Source: Bryobacterales bacterium (GTDB taxonomy: Bacteria > Acidobacteriota > Terriglobia > Bryobacterales > Bryobacteraceae). From it: a DNA stretch of 32,393 nt. A program made the position numbers and the translations under genes. The notes under the pieces were generated by a model. It was not told the DNA's origin. It searched no databases and saw only the letters and a list, made by a program, of their open reading frames with translations. The stretch covers positions 1 to 32,393 of the forward strand of contig JADLCF010000222.1 of assembly GCA_020847315.1 (NCBI GenBank), read 5' to 3'. Positions 8,665-15,188 of this stretch are shown one piece after another; the first letter of the stretch is position 1; every line of letters starts with the position of its first letter.

Positions 8665-8982
8665 TTAGTCATCCTCGGCGATACCCACCAGCACGACCGG
8701 CGCGCGGTCCGGAAACTCCGCCACTAGCGACAGGTTGCCGCCCATGGCCTCCACTGTCTTGCGCAGCGTGGATAGCAGGAGGTCACTGCGCTTCTCCAGA
8801 CGGGAGACGCCGTCCTGCGTGATGCCGAGTGACTTCGCCATGCGCACCTGCGTGAGCTTACGCGCCTTGCGCAGTTCCCGCAAGGTCATTTCTTCAGCAA
8901 TGAGCTGTACCGCGCGCGCCTCGACCTTCTTGCGCCGCGCCGGGCTCAGCTTCCCGATTTTGTCGTTCACGTTCACGGACAT
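8665..8982 (-). CDS. XRE-family antitoxin/regulator (HigA-like)
   Basis: A 105-residue helix-turn-helix protein. The sequence LRELRKARKLTQVRMAKSLG, then GVSRLEKRSDLLLSTL and a C-terminal VEAMGGNLSLVAEFPDRAP, is typical of HigA antitoxins that bind their own operator and neutralise a RelE/HigB-type toxin. The start at 8982 (MSVNVND) was chosen over the longer reading to 9054 because the extra 24 codons run into repeat DNA. A stop codon at 8985-8987 of an upstream same-strand frame lies 2 nt away, the usual toxin-antitoxin spacing, but the toxin is only a stub. The gene is convergent with the acyltransferase, 44 bp apart. It may now be an orphan antitoxin or plain regulator; no promoter is apparent. 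Confidence 0.8.
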   Translation of the reverse strand: MSVNVNDKIGKLSPARRKKVEARAVQLIAEEMTLRELRKARKLTQVRMAKSLGITQDGVSRLEKRSDLLLSTLRKTVEAMGGNLSLVAEFPDRAPVVLVGIAEDD

Positions 8983-8984
8983 TG

Positions 8985-9035
8985 CTAGTCCCCATACTTC
9001 TTCCCGGCCTTGAGACGGGCGATGTAGGGGGGGAT
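8985..9035 (-). pseudogene. C-terminal remnant of a toxin gene (probable HigB/RelE-type)
   Basis: Read on the minus strand, the frame ending at 8985 closes with PYIARLKAGKKYGD and a stop 2 nt before the antitoxin ATG. That is where a HigB/Gp49-type toxin should end. Upstream, from about 9035, the sequence turns into palindromic repeat DNA, and the longer open frame to 9317 reads as non-protein repeat. I infer truncation of the toxin by that repeat. The stub is too short to prove the family; position and spacing carry the argument. Confidence 0.45.
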
Positions 9036-9050
9036 GGTTGGGCTCGCGTT

Positions 9051-9070
9051 CCATGGGCTTACGCCCATGG
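9051..9070. repeat. Perfect inverted repeat CCATGGGC-TTAC-GCCCATGG
   Basis: Eight-base arms around a 4-nt loop. It abuts the start of the 37-bp direct repeat and sits immediately beyond the toxin stub, so it may mark one end of the sequence that disrupted the toxin gene. Confidence 0.7.
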
Positions 9071-9105
9071 CTGGCTCATGCCGCCCTACGGGCTTTGCGC
9101 GTGGG
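9069..9105. repeat. 37-bp direct repeat, copy 1
   Basis: Begins GGCTGGCTCATGCCG and ends TTGCGCGTGGG; identical base for base to 11556-11592 in the same orientation. Similarity carries on for a few bases beyond (TTTGCCG here, CTTGCCG in the other copy). The two copies bracket the homospermidine-synthase-like gene and the PIN-toxin remnant. Confidence 0.85.
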
Positions 9106-9224
9106 ATTTGCCGAGAGCACGTTGCGTGGCGTTGCTTGGCTTTTGCCTCGCTCTGAGTGAAAGTGGCGGTTGTCCCCGTAATCGAAATGTCCCCGAAACT
9201 GATGGGGATGCACGCCCAATTGAA

Positions 9225-9306
9225 CGAGCCCTTCAGGCTCGAATTTGTTTGGGCAAGCCTCCCCAGGGTTTCACCCTGGGCTGTAAGAACGAGCCTTTCA
9301 GGCTCG
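9225..9306. repeat. Cluster of three short hairpins (REP-like)
   Basis: CGAGCC-CTTCA-GGCTCG at 9225-9241, CCCAGGGT-TTC-ACCCTGGG at 9262-9280 and CGAGCCT-TTC-AGGCTCG at 9290-9306. The first and last are near-copies of one unit, each preceded by GAA, which points to a dispersed repeat family rather than terminators. No gene ends next to them. Confidence 0.65.
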
Positions 9307-9423
9307 GTAAACCGCAACTGAAACGTATCGCGAATATGCTGAGCGAAGTGGTGGGTTTCTCTCGGGTCAGCCCCAGGTTAAGTGTTCCGTCGCCGACAGT
9401 CCGAAAGTTCTTCGAAAGTCAGT

Positions 9424-9508
9424 GCTCCGTCCCCGAAAGTCACCGCAGGGCTCCGTCCCCGAAAGTCACCGCAGGGCTCCGGCTCCGAAAGTCACCGAAA
9501 GTCATTGG
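9424..9508. repeat. 26-bp tandem repeat, two exact copies and one degenerate
   Basis: The unit starts GCTCCGTCCCCGAAAGTCAC and ends CGCAGG. Exact copies occupy 9424-9449 and 9450-9475; a degenerate third follows to about 9508, with a further diverged relative around 9379-9420. The copies are head to tail with no spacers. Confidence 0.8.
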
Positions 9509-9854
9509 ACGCAACCCTGGGCCGAGCGCGGTTCCCGTGGCAATCCGGTCGAAGAGCGTGGATCGAAGCTTCAGCGTCACCGTCACCAGCGAAAGCCAGG
9601 GGTCATACGACCCGATCCCGCGGCCGGAGAACCAGGTTCCGCGACGCCGATACCGTGACTCCGGCAGAGGAGGTTCGACCCATTTCGAGACCCTTCGGGC
9701 TTCTATTTGCTATGGTCTATCGATAGTGGGCTTGTTTGTATTGGAAGGTGGAATCGCGCGAGGCTGCAAGCGCCGGTAGCGAATCTTCCCTGCGCTTCCA
9801 ATGAATTCCAGACACTTTCCAGCGTACCCACTCACACTCAAATAAGGGAGCATA

Positions 9855-11099
9855 GTGAACGATTTCACGGTTCAAGGCCAGCATGCATTGATCCTCGGAT
9901 GCCATGGAGGCGTAGGGCGCGCGGTGCTTGCGCTGCTGGAACACAGCGAAGCGGGCCGCCAGTTACGGGAGTCGCTCGACACGCTCGTGTTGGCCGACCA
10001 GGAGCAATCCAACCTTGGCGTGCCGCTGCGCGGCGCGTTACTTTTACCGCCGACGCGAGTGGACTCTTCCGAGGATCTGGCGCGACTCATACAAGAACAC
10101 GGCATCACGCAAGTGATCTGTCTAGCCTCGACCGACACCGTTGACAGCGCGGAGATCTGCGACGAACTGGGCGCTGACCTACTCTGCACAAGCGTGGAAG
10201 AATGGCCCGGGCGCGGCTCGCTTGCGACGGATGACGCGATCGCCCGCCTGCTGCCGCCACGCCACCCTCTTTTCGAGCGCCAAAGCCACCTAGTGGGAAG
10301 CGGCGCGAACCCCGGCATCGTGAATGCGCTGGCATTGACGGCTCTCGACGAATTCGCGGCGCGGACGGGCGTGGAACCAACCGCCGATGCGCTGGACCTC
10401 CATGCCATCCTGATCACCGAGGAGGATACAACGGTGGAGTTGGGCGCAACGCATTCCACCGACGTTTTCCCGATGACGTGGAGCCCAATCCAGTGTCTGG
10501 AGGAGTTGTTCGAACCGGCGGCATTCCGCGCTCGCGACGGGAAGGTGGAAAGCCTTGGTCATCGGCCACACGAGCGCTGGTATCGCGCCCGATGCGGCGA
10601 CCGCATCATCGAAGGAATGGCGGTCCCTCACGAGGAGATCGCGACACTGGCGCGCACTCTGCCATCCGTCGAAATCGGGTTTATTTATCGAATTCCACCG
10701 GCCGCCCGCGATGCGTTGGCGACGCATCCCACTCGGATCTCAGCCGGGGAATGGAGAACGCGACAGCTTTGCCCGCCGTGGGTTCAGCATCTCGCGGGAC
10801 GGGACCGGGTGGGCGTACTGCTGTGCAGCCGCCGCTTCGGCGAGCTGTGGGTGGGCTTCGATACGGACATGTCCTCGGGCCTCCGGATGGGAACCAATGC
10901 CACGCAACTGCAAGTAGCCGCGGGAGTTTTGGCGGGATGGAGCCAGCTAGGGGATCAGAAGGGTATTCATTTCGTCGAGGATCTCGACCGCCATCGCTTC
11001 GTCGCGACCGCTTGCGAGGTGCTCGGCGCCCCTTTGATCGTCCACGATGCCAACGCCGCGCCGCGCATGCTCGCCGACCGCCGATGGAAGCCCTGTTAA
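9855..11099 (+). CDS. Saccharopine dehydrogenase / homospermidine synthase-like protein
   Basis: A 414-residue protein. It opens with a Rossmann fold, ALILGCHGGVGRAVLALL at residues 11-28, where GCHGGVG replaces the usual GxGxxG. In the middle, GSGANPGIVNAL (148-159) matches the GANPG block of homospermidine synthase and related saccharopine-dehydrogenase-type enzymes. These use NAD(P) to join or reduce amine intermediates in polyamine or lysine metabolism; which one applies here is not clear. The GTG start follows GGGAG at 9846-9850 with only 4 nt spacing. The gene stands alone, between repeat-rich stretches and inside the 37-bp direct repeats, suggesting a transferred or relocated piece. 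No polyamine genes are nearby. Confidence 0.6.
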   Translation: MNDFTVQGQHALILGCHGGVGRAVLALLEHSEAGRQLRESLDTLVLADQEQSNLGVPLRGALLLPPTRVDSSEDLARLIQEHGITQVICLASTDTVDSAEICDELGADLLCTSVEEWPGRGSLATDDAIARLLPPRHPLFERQSHLVGSGANPGIVNALALTALDEFAARTGVEPTADALDLHAILITEEDTTVELGATHSTDVFPMTWSPIQCLEELFEPAAFRARDGKVESLGHRPHERWYRARCGDRIIEGMAVPHEEIATLARTLPSVEIGFIYRIPPAARDALATHPTRISAGEWRTRQLCPPWVQHLAGRDRVGVLLCSRRFGELWVGFDTDMSSGLRMGTNATQLQVAAGVLAGWSQLGDQKGIHFVEDLDRHRFVATACEVLGAPLIVHDANAAPRMLADRRWKPC

Positions 11100-11305
11100 C
11101 CGGCCGCATCCTCAACGTCGATCTGCCCGCCACCCAGCGCTACGCAGAGGCCATGGCCAAAGCGCAAGCCGCGGGGCTGGCAGTCGGGGTGGCCGACGGC
11201 TTCATCGCCGCCATTGCGGCTGCCAACGGCATGGCTGTAGCGACCCGCGACACCACGCCCTTCAAAATGATGGACGTGGCGGTCATCAATCCGTGGTTGT
11301 CGTGA
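11084..11305 (+). pseudogene. N-terminally truncated PIN-domain toxin (VapC-like)
   Basis: The 73 codons from an ATG inside the end of the previous gene read like the C-terminal half of a VapC/FitB ribonuclease: VADGFIAAIAAANGMAVATR, then a closing VAVINPWLS. A complete PIN protein is about 130-140 residues and starts with an MxxxDTNV active-site strand, which is absent. Two of the four acidic active-site residues would therefore be lost, so it should be inactive. It overlaps the homospermidine-synthase-like gene by 16 bp, has no Shine-Dalgarno and no antitoxin. I read it as a remnant whose 5' half was replaced by the incoming gene. Confidence 0.7.
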
Positions 11306-11915
11306 GTCTTCCTGATTTCGCAGATCGACTGCGAGGCATGGCGACCGACGAATTTCAACACTTCATTCATTTCCACGAAGTTGTGTAATCGGGCTACGAG
11401 CACCGTCGCCGAAACTGCCCGTTCCCGAAACTGCGAAACCGCGGAGGGGCGGCCTTGCTTCCGGCGTTTACGTTGCAATTGCGCGTTTATATTTGCAACA
11501 CCCCTGCCGGGGTTCCCAATTGATGGAGAAGACTTGCCCGCGAACTCACGCTCGCGGCTGGCTCATGCCGCCCTACGGGCTTTGCGCGTGGGCTTGCCGG
11601 CGGGCTCTTCGCGAGAGTTCGGGAGGTTTGCCGGGATTGGGGATCGAGAGAACGCTAGACATGGCGTGGCCTCGCGTGGTCTCTGCCGCGAATGGCTTGA
11701 AGTGGCGATCACGGTCACCGATGAACATCGCTGCAGGATGAACATTCATGCAAGATCCACTTTGATGCGAACGCGTTCCACGATGCGCGTTTCCGAAGGC
11801 GGTTTCCGGGCAAGCGCGCGCAGAATGGACGGCTCCTTCGCGCTTCGGGTCATGCGAGTGGTTGGCGGGGCTATGCGCAATTGCAAACGCTTACGGGTAC
11901 TGATGCAAGCAGGCG
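11306..11915. other. Non-coding stretch with repeat fragments
   Basis: About 610 bp with no supportable gene. It contains two close copies of CCGAAACTGC (11409-11418 and 11425-11434), echoing the CCGAAACTG motif near 9194, and the second 37-bp repeat. Near 11705 it has a GATCACGGTCACCGATGA motif reminiscent of sequences next to some transposase genes. Frames here have no recognisable domain. Confidence 0.5.
11556..11592. repeat. 37-bp direct repeat, copy 2
   Basis: Exact same-orientation copy of 9069-9105, 2,487 bp downstream of it. It is not accompanied here by the 8-bp palindrome found at copy 1; the preceding bases are CTCACGCTCGC. Confidence 0.85.
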
Positions 11916-12605
11916 TTAATAGGCGTAGGCTTCGCCGGGTTTCAGTTCGATGACTTCAACATCGCTGCCCACAAGCTCCTGCAGCGCTTCGGGCGTGCCG
12001 GTGAGGGGCGGGAAGGTGCCGTAGTGCATCGGGATGACGTGCTTCACACCGAGGAACTCCACGGCGATGGCGGCTTCTTTCGGCCCCATGGTGTACAAGT
12101 CTCCGATCGGGAGGATGGCCAGATCCGGCTCATAGAGACGGGCGATCAACCGCATGTCCCCAAACACGTTTGTGTCTCCGGCGAAATAGATGCGGCGGCC
12201 ATCCGGCAGTTCGATGATGTAGCCCGCGGCTTCACCACCATAAACCACGTGTTCGCCATCCTGCATGCTGGAACTGTGGAAAGCGTGCGTCATCGTCACA
12301 CGGAGACCGGCCACGGTTTGCGCGCCACCCTTGTTCATGGGGCGCGCGGTCTCAATCCCCTTGGAAGCAAGCCAGAGCGAGATCTCGAAGTTGCAGACCA
12401 CCGGGCACGCATCCTTCTTCGCAATCGCGATGGCATCGCCCGTGTGGTCGCCATGCCCGTGCGAGAGTAGCATGGCATCGATGTGGGGCAGATTGAAGCC
12501 CTGAGGGGACTTGGGGTTCCCGTGAATCCACGGATCAATCAATACATTCTTCCGGTCGCCGAGAGTGAACAGAAACGTGGAATGGCCTAGCCATGTGATG
12601 TTCAT
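11916..12605 (-). CDS. UPF0173-family metal-dependent hydrolase (metallo-beta-lactamase fold)
   Basis: A 229-residue protein starting MNITWLGHSTFLF, the usual beginning of this family. The zinc-binding signature SHGHGDHTGD is at residues 48-57, followed by THAFHSS, YFAGDTNVFGDM and a final MHYGTFPPL histidine, giving the set of metal ligands. It is probably cytoplasmic; the substrate is unknown. The start at 12605 was chosen over an ATG two codons upstream (12611); GGAG precedes both at 10 and 4 nt. It is the second minus-strand gene behind the GH3 enzyme, 79 bp away, and a TACAAT hexamer (minus strand, 12668-12673) in that gap may give it its own promoter. Confidence 0.9.
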   Translation of the reverse strand: MNITWLGHSTFLFTLGDRKNVLIDPWIHGNPKSPQGFNLPHIDAMLLSHGHGDHTGDAIAIAKKDACPVVCNFEISLWLASKGIETARPMNKGGAQTVAGLRVTMTHAFHSSSMQDGEHVVYGGEAAGYIIELPDGRRIYFAGDTNVFGDMRLIARLYEPDLAILPIGDLYTMGPKEAAIAVEFLGVKHVIPMHYGTFPPLTGTPEALQELVGSDVEVIELKPGEAYAY

Positions 12606-12684
12606 CGCCATCGCTCTCCAGGGGTGATCGAGGCAACGCTCCCGGTGCGGGACGCGCCTACCTTCCATTGTATCGCCCGCGTGA

Positions 12685-14478
12685 CTAGAAGCCATCCACA
12701 GCGGCTTCGGTGAGGCCGGGGATGGTCACCGGAGACCGGCCCGTCATGGGGAACTCCCCGAAAATCGCTTCGGCTGCGGCCTGCTCCGAGGTCGGGACGT
12801 TGCTGAACGGAACCACGGCGGCGCTGGCGTCGGGAAAATAAGACGCGAGATAGGGATTTGTGAACGCAATGAGCACCAGTTTCTCCGAGGAACGCTCAAT
12901 GGACTTCACGAGATCGGCTTGCGAAGGCGGCAGGGGAAGCTCCCCCGCTGCGAAACCGGAGATGTTGACAAAGGAAGCAACGCTCACGGATTGGCAGCCC
13001 GTGAGGTCGCGGCTCAGTTGCCCCATCGCCGCGGAGGACCAGGTTTCGTCCACGAACCATGCGCGCGACTTGGGCGCAAGACGGCGGAACGCGCGGGCGA
13101 AGGCGCGCCCGTCATTCGAGAATCTTCCGCGATTGAGAATGACGGCGCACGGCGACGCCTCCGCGCTCAGGGGCAATACATGGTGGCGGTTGCGCAGAAG
13201 CGTGATTGCCTTCCGCGCCACTTCAAGCGCCAGCGCATTGCCGCTCGCAGACGAGGCGACGGTGGCAATCTCCTCGATTCTCACTTGCTTTTTCCGGAAG
13301 AGGTCAAGCCGCGCCTTTGCCCGCAAGATGCGGCGCACACTCTGATCGATACGCGCCTCGGATAGCCTTCCGGAGGCGACGGCAGCTTCCACGGCATCGA
13401 TCGTGGCTTTGGGGCTAGGCGGAATCATCAAAACGTCCGCGCCCGCCTCCAGTGCTCTAACGGAGGCTTCGCCCGGCTCATAGAGCTTGGTAAGCCCCGC
13501 CATATCCAATCCATCGGTGGTGACAATCCCGCCGAAATGGAGCCGATCCCGAAGATAGCCGGTCACAATCGGTTTGGAAACGGTTGCGGGATCTCCGCTC
13601 TCGTCGAGGGCAGGCACACTCAGGTGCCCCGGCATTACGCTGGCGACACCCGCATCAATTGCGGCCGCGAAGGGAGGAATGTCCACAGCTTCGAGCGACT
13701 CCAAGGAGCGATGAATTGTCGGCATGCTGTAGTGGGAATCGACACTCGTATCGCCGTGGCCGGGAAAGTGCTTCGCGGTAGCGAGAAGCGGGCAGGCGGC
13801 ATTCTCCTGAACACCTCGCACAAACGCCGCGACGTGGCGGGAGACGTCGCTCGCGGTTTCCCCGAAAGAACGAAGATGGATGACCGGATTTCCCGGTTCA
13901 CTGTTGACGTCCGCGGACGGTGCAAGAATCCAGTGAACGCCGAGGGCGCGGGATTCGCATGCGGTGATCTCTCCGAATCGCCGCGTCAACTCCGGGTCGC
14001 CGGCCGCGCCGAACGCCATCGCATGCGGAAACAGCGTCATGCCGTCGAGGCGCATGGAGGGGCCGCGTTCGAAATCGCCCGCCACCAGCAACGGCACGGC
14101 CGCGAAACGCTGCATTCGGTTGAGGAAGGCGGCCATCTCATAGGGATGCGCGCGGCGAACGGCGCCCTCAAGAACGCGATTGAGCACAATCATCCCGCCG
14201 ACGCCATCCTCTTCCACCAGCGTCCGGAGCCGCAGTTCCTCTTCGGAACCGATCTCCGGGAAATAGCCGTAAAAGCTGATGACGAGGAGTTGAGCGATCT
14301 TCTGGCGAAGCGTGAGACCCACGAACCATCGCTCCGCCTGAGCCTCCTGGTCCGCGCTCAGGTTCCGGAGGATCGGAGGGGCTTCGAGAGGGGGCGCCTG
14401 CTGGGCAGCCAAGCCGGAGGAGAAACAGAGCAGGCAGAAAACACCAAGGCAACTACGCAAGATCGACAATCCGGGCAA
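12685..14478 (-). CDS. Secreted glycoside hydrolase family 3 (beta-N-acetylhexosaminidase-like)
   Basis: A 597-residue protein with a signal peptide (hydrophobic core about 8-24, cleavage after GLAAQ). The GH3 barrel carries the NagZ-type histidine segment AKHFPGHGDTSVDSH (235-249) and the nucleophile motif TTDGLDM (320-326, Asp322). The usual EGG of the early sugar-binding loop reads ERG here (FERGPSMRL). A C-terminal GH3-C-like domain (about 410-597) makes it longer than minimal NagZ, as in two-domain enzymes of other phyla. Likely role: removing GlcNAc from muropeptides or chitin-type oligomers in the periplasm or outside. The start codon is TTG; GGGGGAG lies only 2 nt before it, so a TTG three codons later (14469) is an equally good start. 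Confidence 0.87.
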   Translation of the reverse strand: MPGLSILRSCLGVFCLLCFSSGLAAQQAPPLEAPPILRNLSADQEAQAERWFVGLTLRQKIAQLLVISFYGYFPEIGSEEELRLRTLVEEDGVGGMIVLNRVLEGAVRRAHPYEMAAFLNRMQRFAAVPLLVAGDFERGPSMRLDGMTLFPHAMAFGAAGDPELTRRFGEITACESRALGVHWILAPSADVNSEPGNPVIHLRSFGETASDVSRHVAAFVRGVQENAACPLLATAKHFPGHGDTSVDSHYSMPTIHRSLESLEAVDIPPFAAAIDAGVASVMPGHLSVPALDESGDPATVSKPIVTGYLRDRLHFGGIVTTDGLDMAGLTKLYEPGEASVRALEAGADVLMIPPSPKATIDAVEAAVASGRLSEARIDQSVRRILRAKARLDLFRKKQVRIEEIATVASSASGNALALEVARKAITLLRNRHHVLPLSAEASPCAVILNRGRFSNDGRAFARAFRRLAPKSRAWFVDETWSSAAMGQLSRDLTGCQSVSVASFVNISGFAAGELPLPPSQADLVKSIERSSEKLVLIAFTNPYLASYFPDASAAVVPFSNVPTSEQAAAEAIFGEFPMTGRSPVTIPGLTEAAVDGF

Positions 14479-14541
14479 ATCTCCCCCAACCCTACTTTGC
14501 GCAAAGGAATCATTTTCCGGCTCATCCCTCGCGCAAGTCCG

Positions 14542-15006
14542 TTATTCCTTACCGCTGGCTCGCGGCTGCGGCGCCGGTGGCTTGCGAATCGCCGCCGGCT
14601 TCTTACGCGGAGCCTTCCGAGAGAGCAGACGCTCTACGCCGCGGGCGAGATACGTCAATTCGTTGAAATGCTTGGAGACAACGATGTCCGCGCAACAATC
14701 GTCCTTGTTGACGGATATCTCTTCCACCTGGTTCAGGAGAAGGATTGTGGGGAGCGCGGCATGCTGCGCGCGCGTTTCACGCAAGAATTCCACGCCGTTT
14801 TGCAGATCCAGCTTGTAATCACAGATCAGGACCGAAATATCCGTTCCCGCGAGGTGTGTGTGGGCATCTTTCACTTTGTTGCAAGCAATCACTTCGTGGC
14901 CCCGCTCCTCCAGATAAATCTTGCGGGCTTTCAGGCCCGCCTGATGAGTACCGAGCAGAAGGAGCCGGGCGGGAACTTTTCTAGACTTGCCTCTGGTAGG
15001 TTGCAT
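14542..15006 (-). CDS. Stand-alone atypical receiver-domain protein
   Basis: A 154-residue CheY-like protein. The phospho-acceptor Asp63 (VLICDYKLDLQNG) and the conserved lysine (VVSKHF, Lys112) are in place, but the acidic pair that should follow the first strand is missing: that strand reads RLLLLGTHQAG. The Thr/Ser switch position reads LLLNQ. A 25-residue basic, proline-rich tail (about 130-154) follows the domain and no output domain is present. It may be a phosphate-independent or degenerate receiver working through protein contacts. There is no Shine-Dalgarno; the promoter lies so close that the mRNA may be nearly leaderless. No kinase lies next to it. Confidence 0.7.
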   Translation of the reverse strand: MQPTRGKSRKVPARLLLLGTHQAGLKARKIYLEERGHEVIACNKVKDAHTHLAGTDISVLICDYKLDLQNGVEFLRETRAQHAALPTILLLNQVEEISVNKDDCCADIVVSKHFNELTYLARGVERLLSRKAPRKKPAAIRKPPAPQPRASGKE

Positions 15007-15017
15007 TAGACTGTAGC

Positions 15018-15047
15018 AACTTAACAGACCCGCGGAATGGGTGTCAA
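15018..15047 (-). promoter_or_regulatory. Candidate promoter of the receiver gene (TTGACA - 18 bp - TAAGTT)
   Basis: On the minus strand, a perfect -35 TTGACA (15042-15047) is followed after 18 bp by TAAGTT (15018-15023). The start of transcription would be about 15011, only a few nt before the ATG at 15006. A second possible -10, TGCTACAGT (15011-15019), overlaps it. Confidence 0.45.
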
Positions 15048-15132
15048 TCGACTTGTAAGCGGCTCAGGAAGCATGAGATCGAGTGCTTGACAATGGAGTC
15101 CGTTGCCCCCTTTCGAAGGAACCGCGAAAACG

Positions 15133-15165
15133 AAAGGGGACCGTACCGGAAGTACGGCCCCCTTT
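15133..15165. terminator. Hairpin terminator downstream of the VWFA gene
   Basis: Arms 15133-15146 and 15152-15165 pair over 14 bp with a single mismatch around a 5-nt loop; the ends are AAAGGGG and CCCCCTTT. On the minus strand the stem follows the VWFA stop by about 24 nt and is trailed by a CTTTCGTTTTC run. It separates that gene from the receiver gene. Confidence 0.7.
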
Positions 15166-15188
15166 TCCTGCAAGACTCGTTCAAGGCC

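Larger units (their letters stand above)
9036..9854. repeat. Repeat-rich non-coding region
   Basis: About 820 bp without a credible gene. It holds a perfect 8-bp palindrome, a 37-bp sequence repeated at 11556, three short hairpins (two with a TTC loop), the motif CCCCGAAA in several copies, and a 26-bp tandem repeat. Open frames exist on both strands but are rich in Arg/Ser/Pro, shift through the repeats and resemble no family. The composition suggests REP-like extragenic repeats or the debris of a mobile element. Confidence 0.6.

Noticed and set aside
8985-9317. A complete 110-residue toxin upstream of the antitoxin
   Set aside because: Only the last 14 or so residues look like protein; the remainder is translated palindromic and repeat DNA.
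9424-9508. Possible CRISPR array
   Set aside because: The 26-bp units are directly adjacent with no spacers, only two are exact, and no cas gene is present.
11700-11740. Insertion-sequence end suggested by a GATCACGGTCACCG motif
   Set aside because: The single motif has no matching inverted copy, no target duplication and no transposase frame nearby.
13537-15009. Plus-strand open frame of 490 codons across the GH3 and receiver genes
   Set aside because: It runs antisense through two well-supported genes and shows no family motif.
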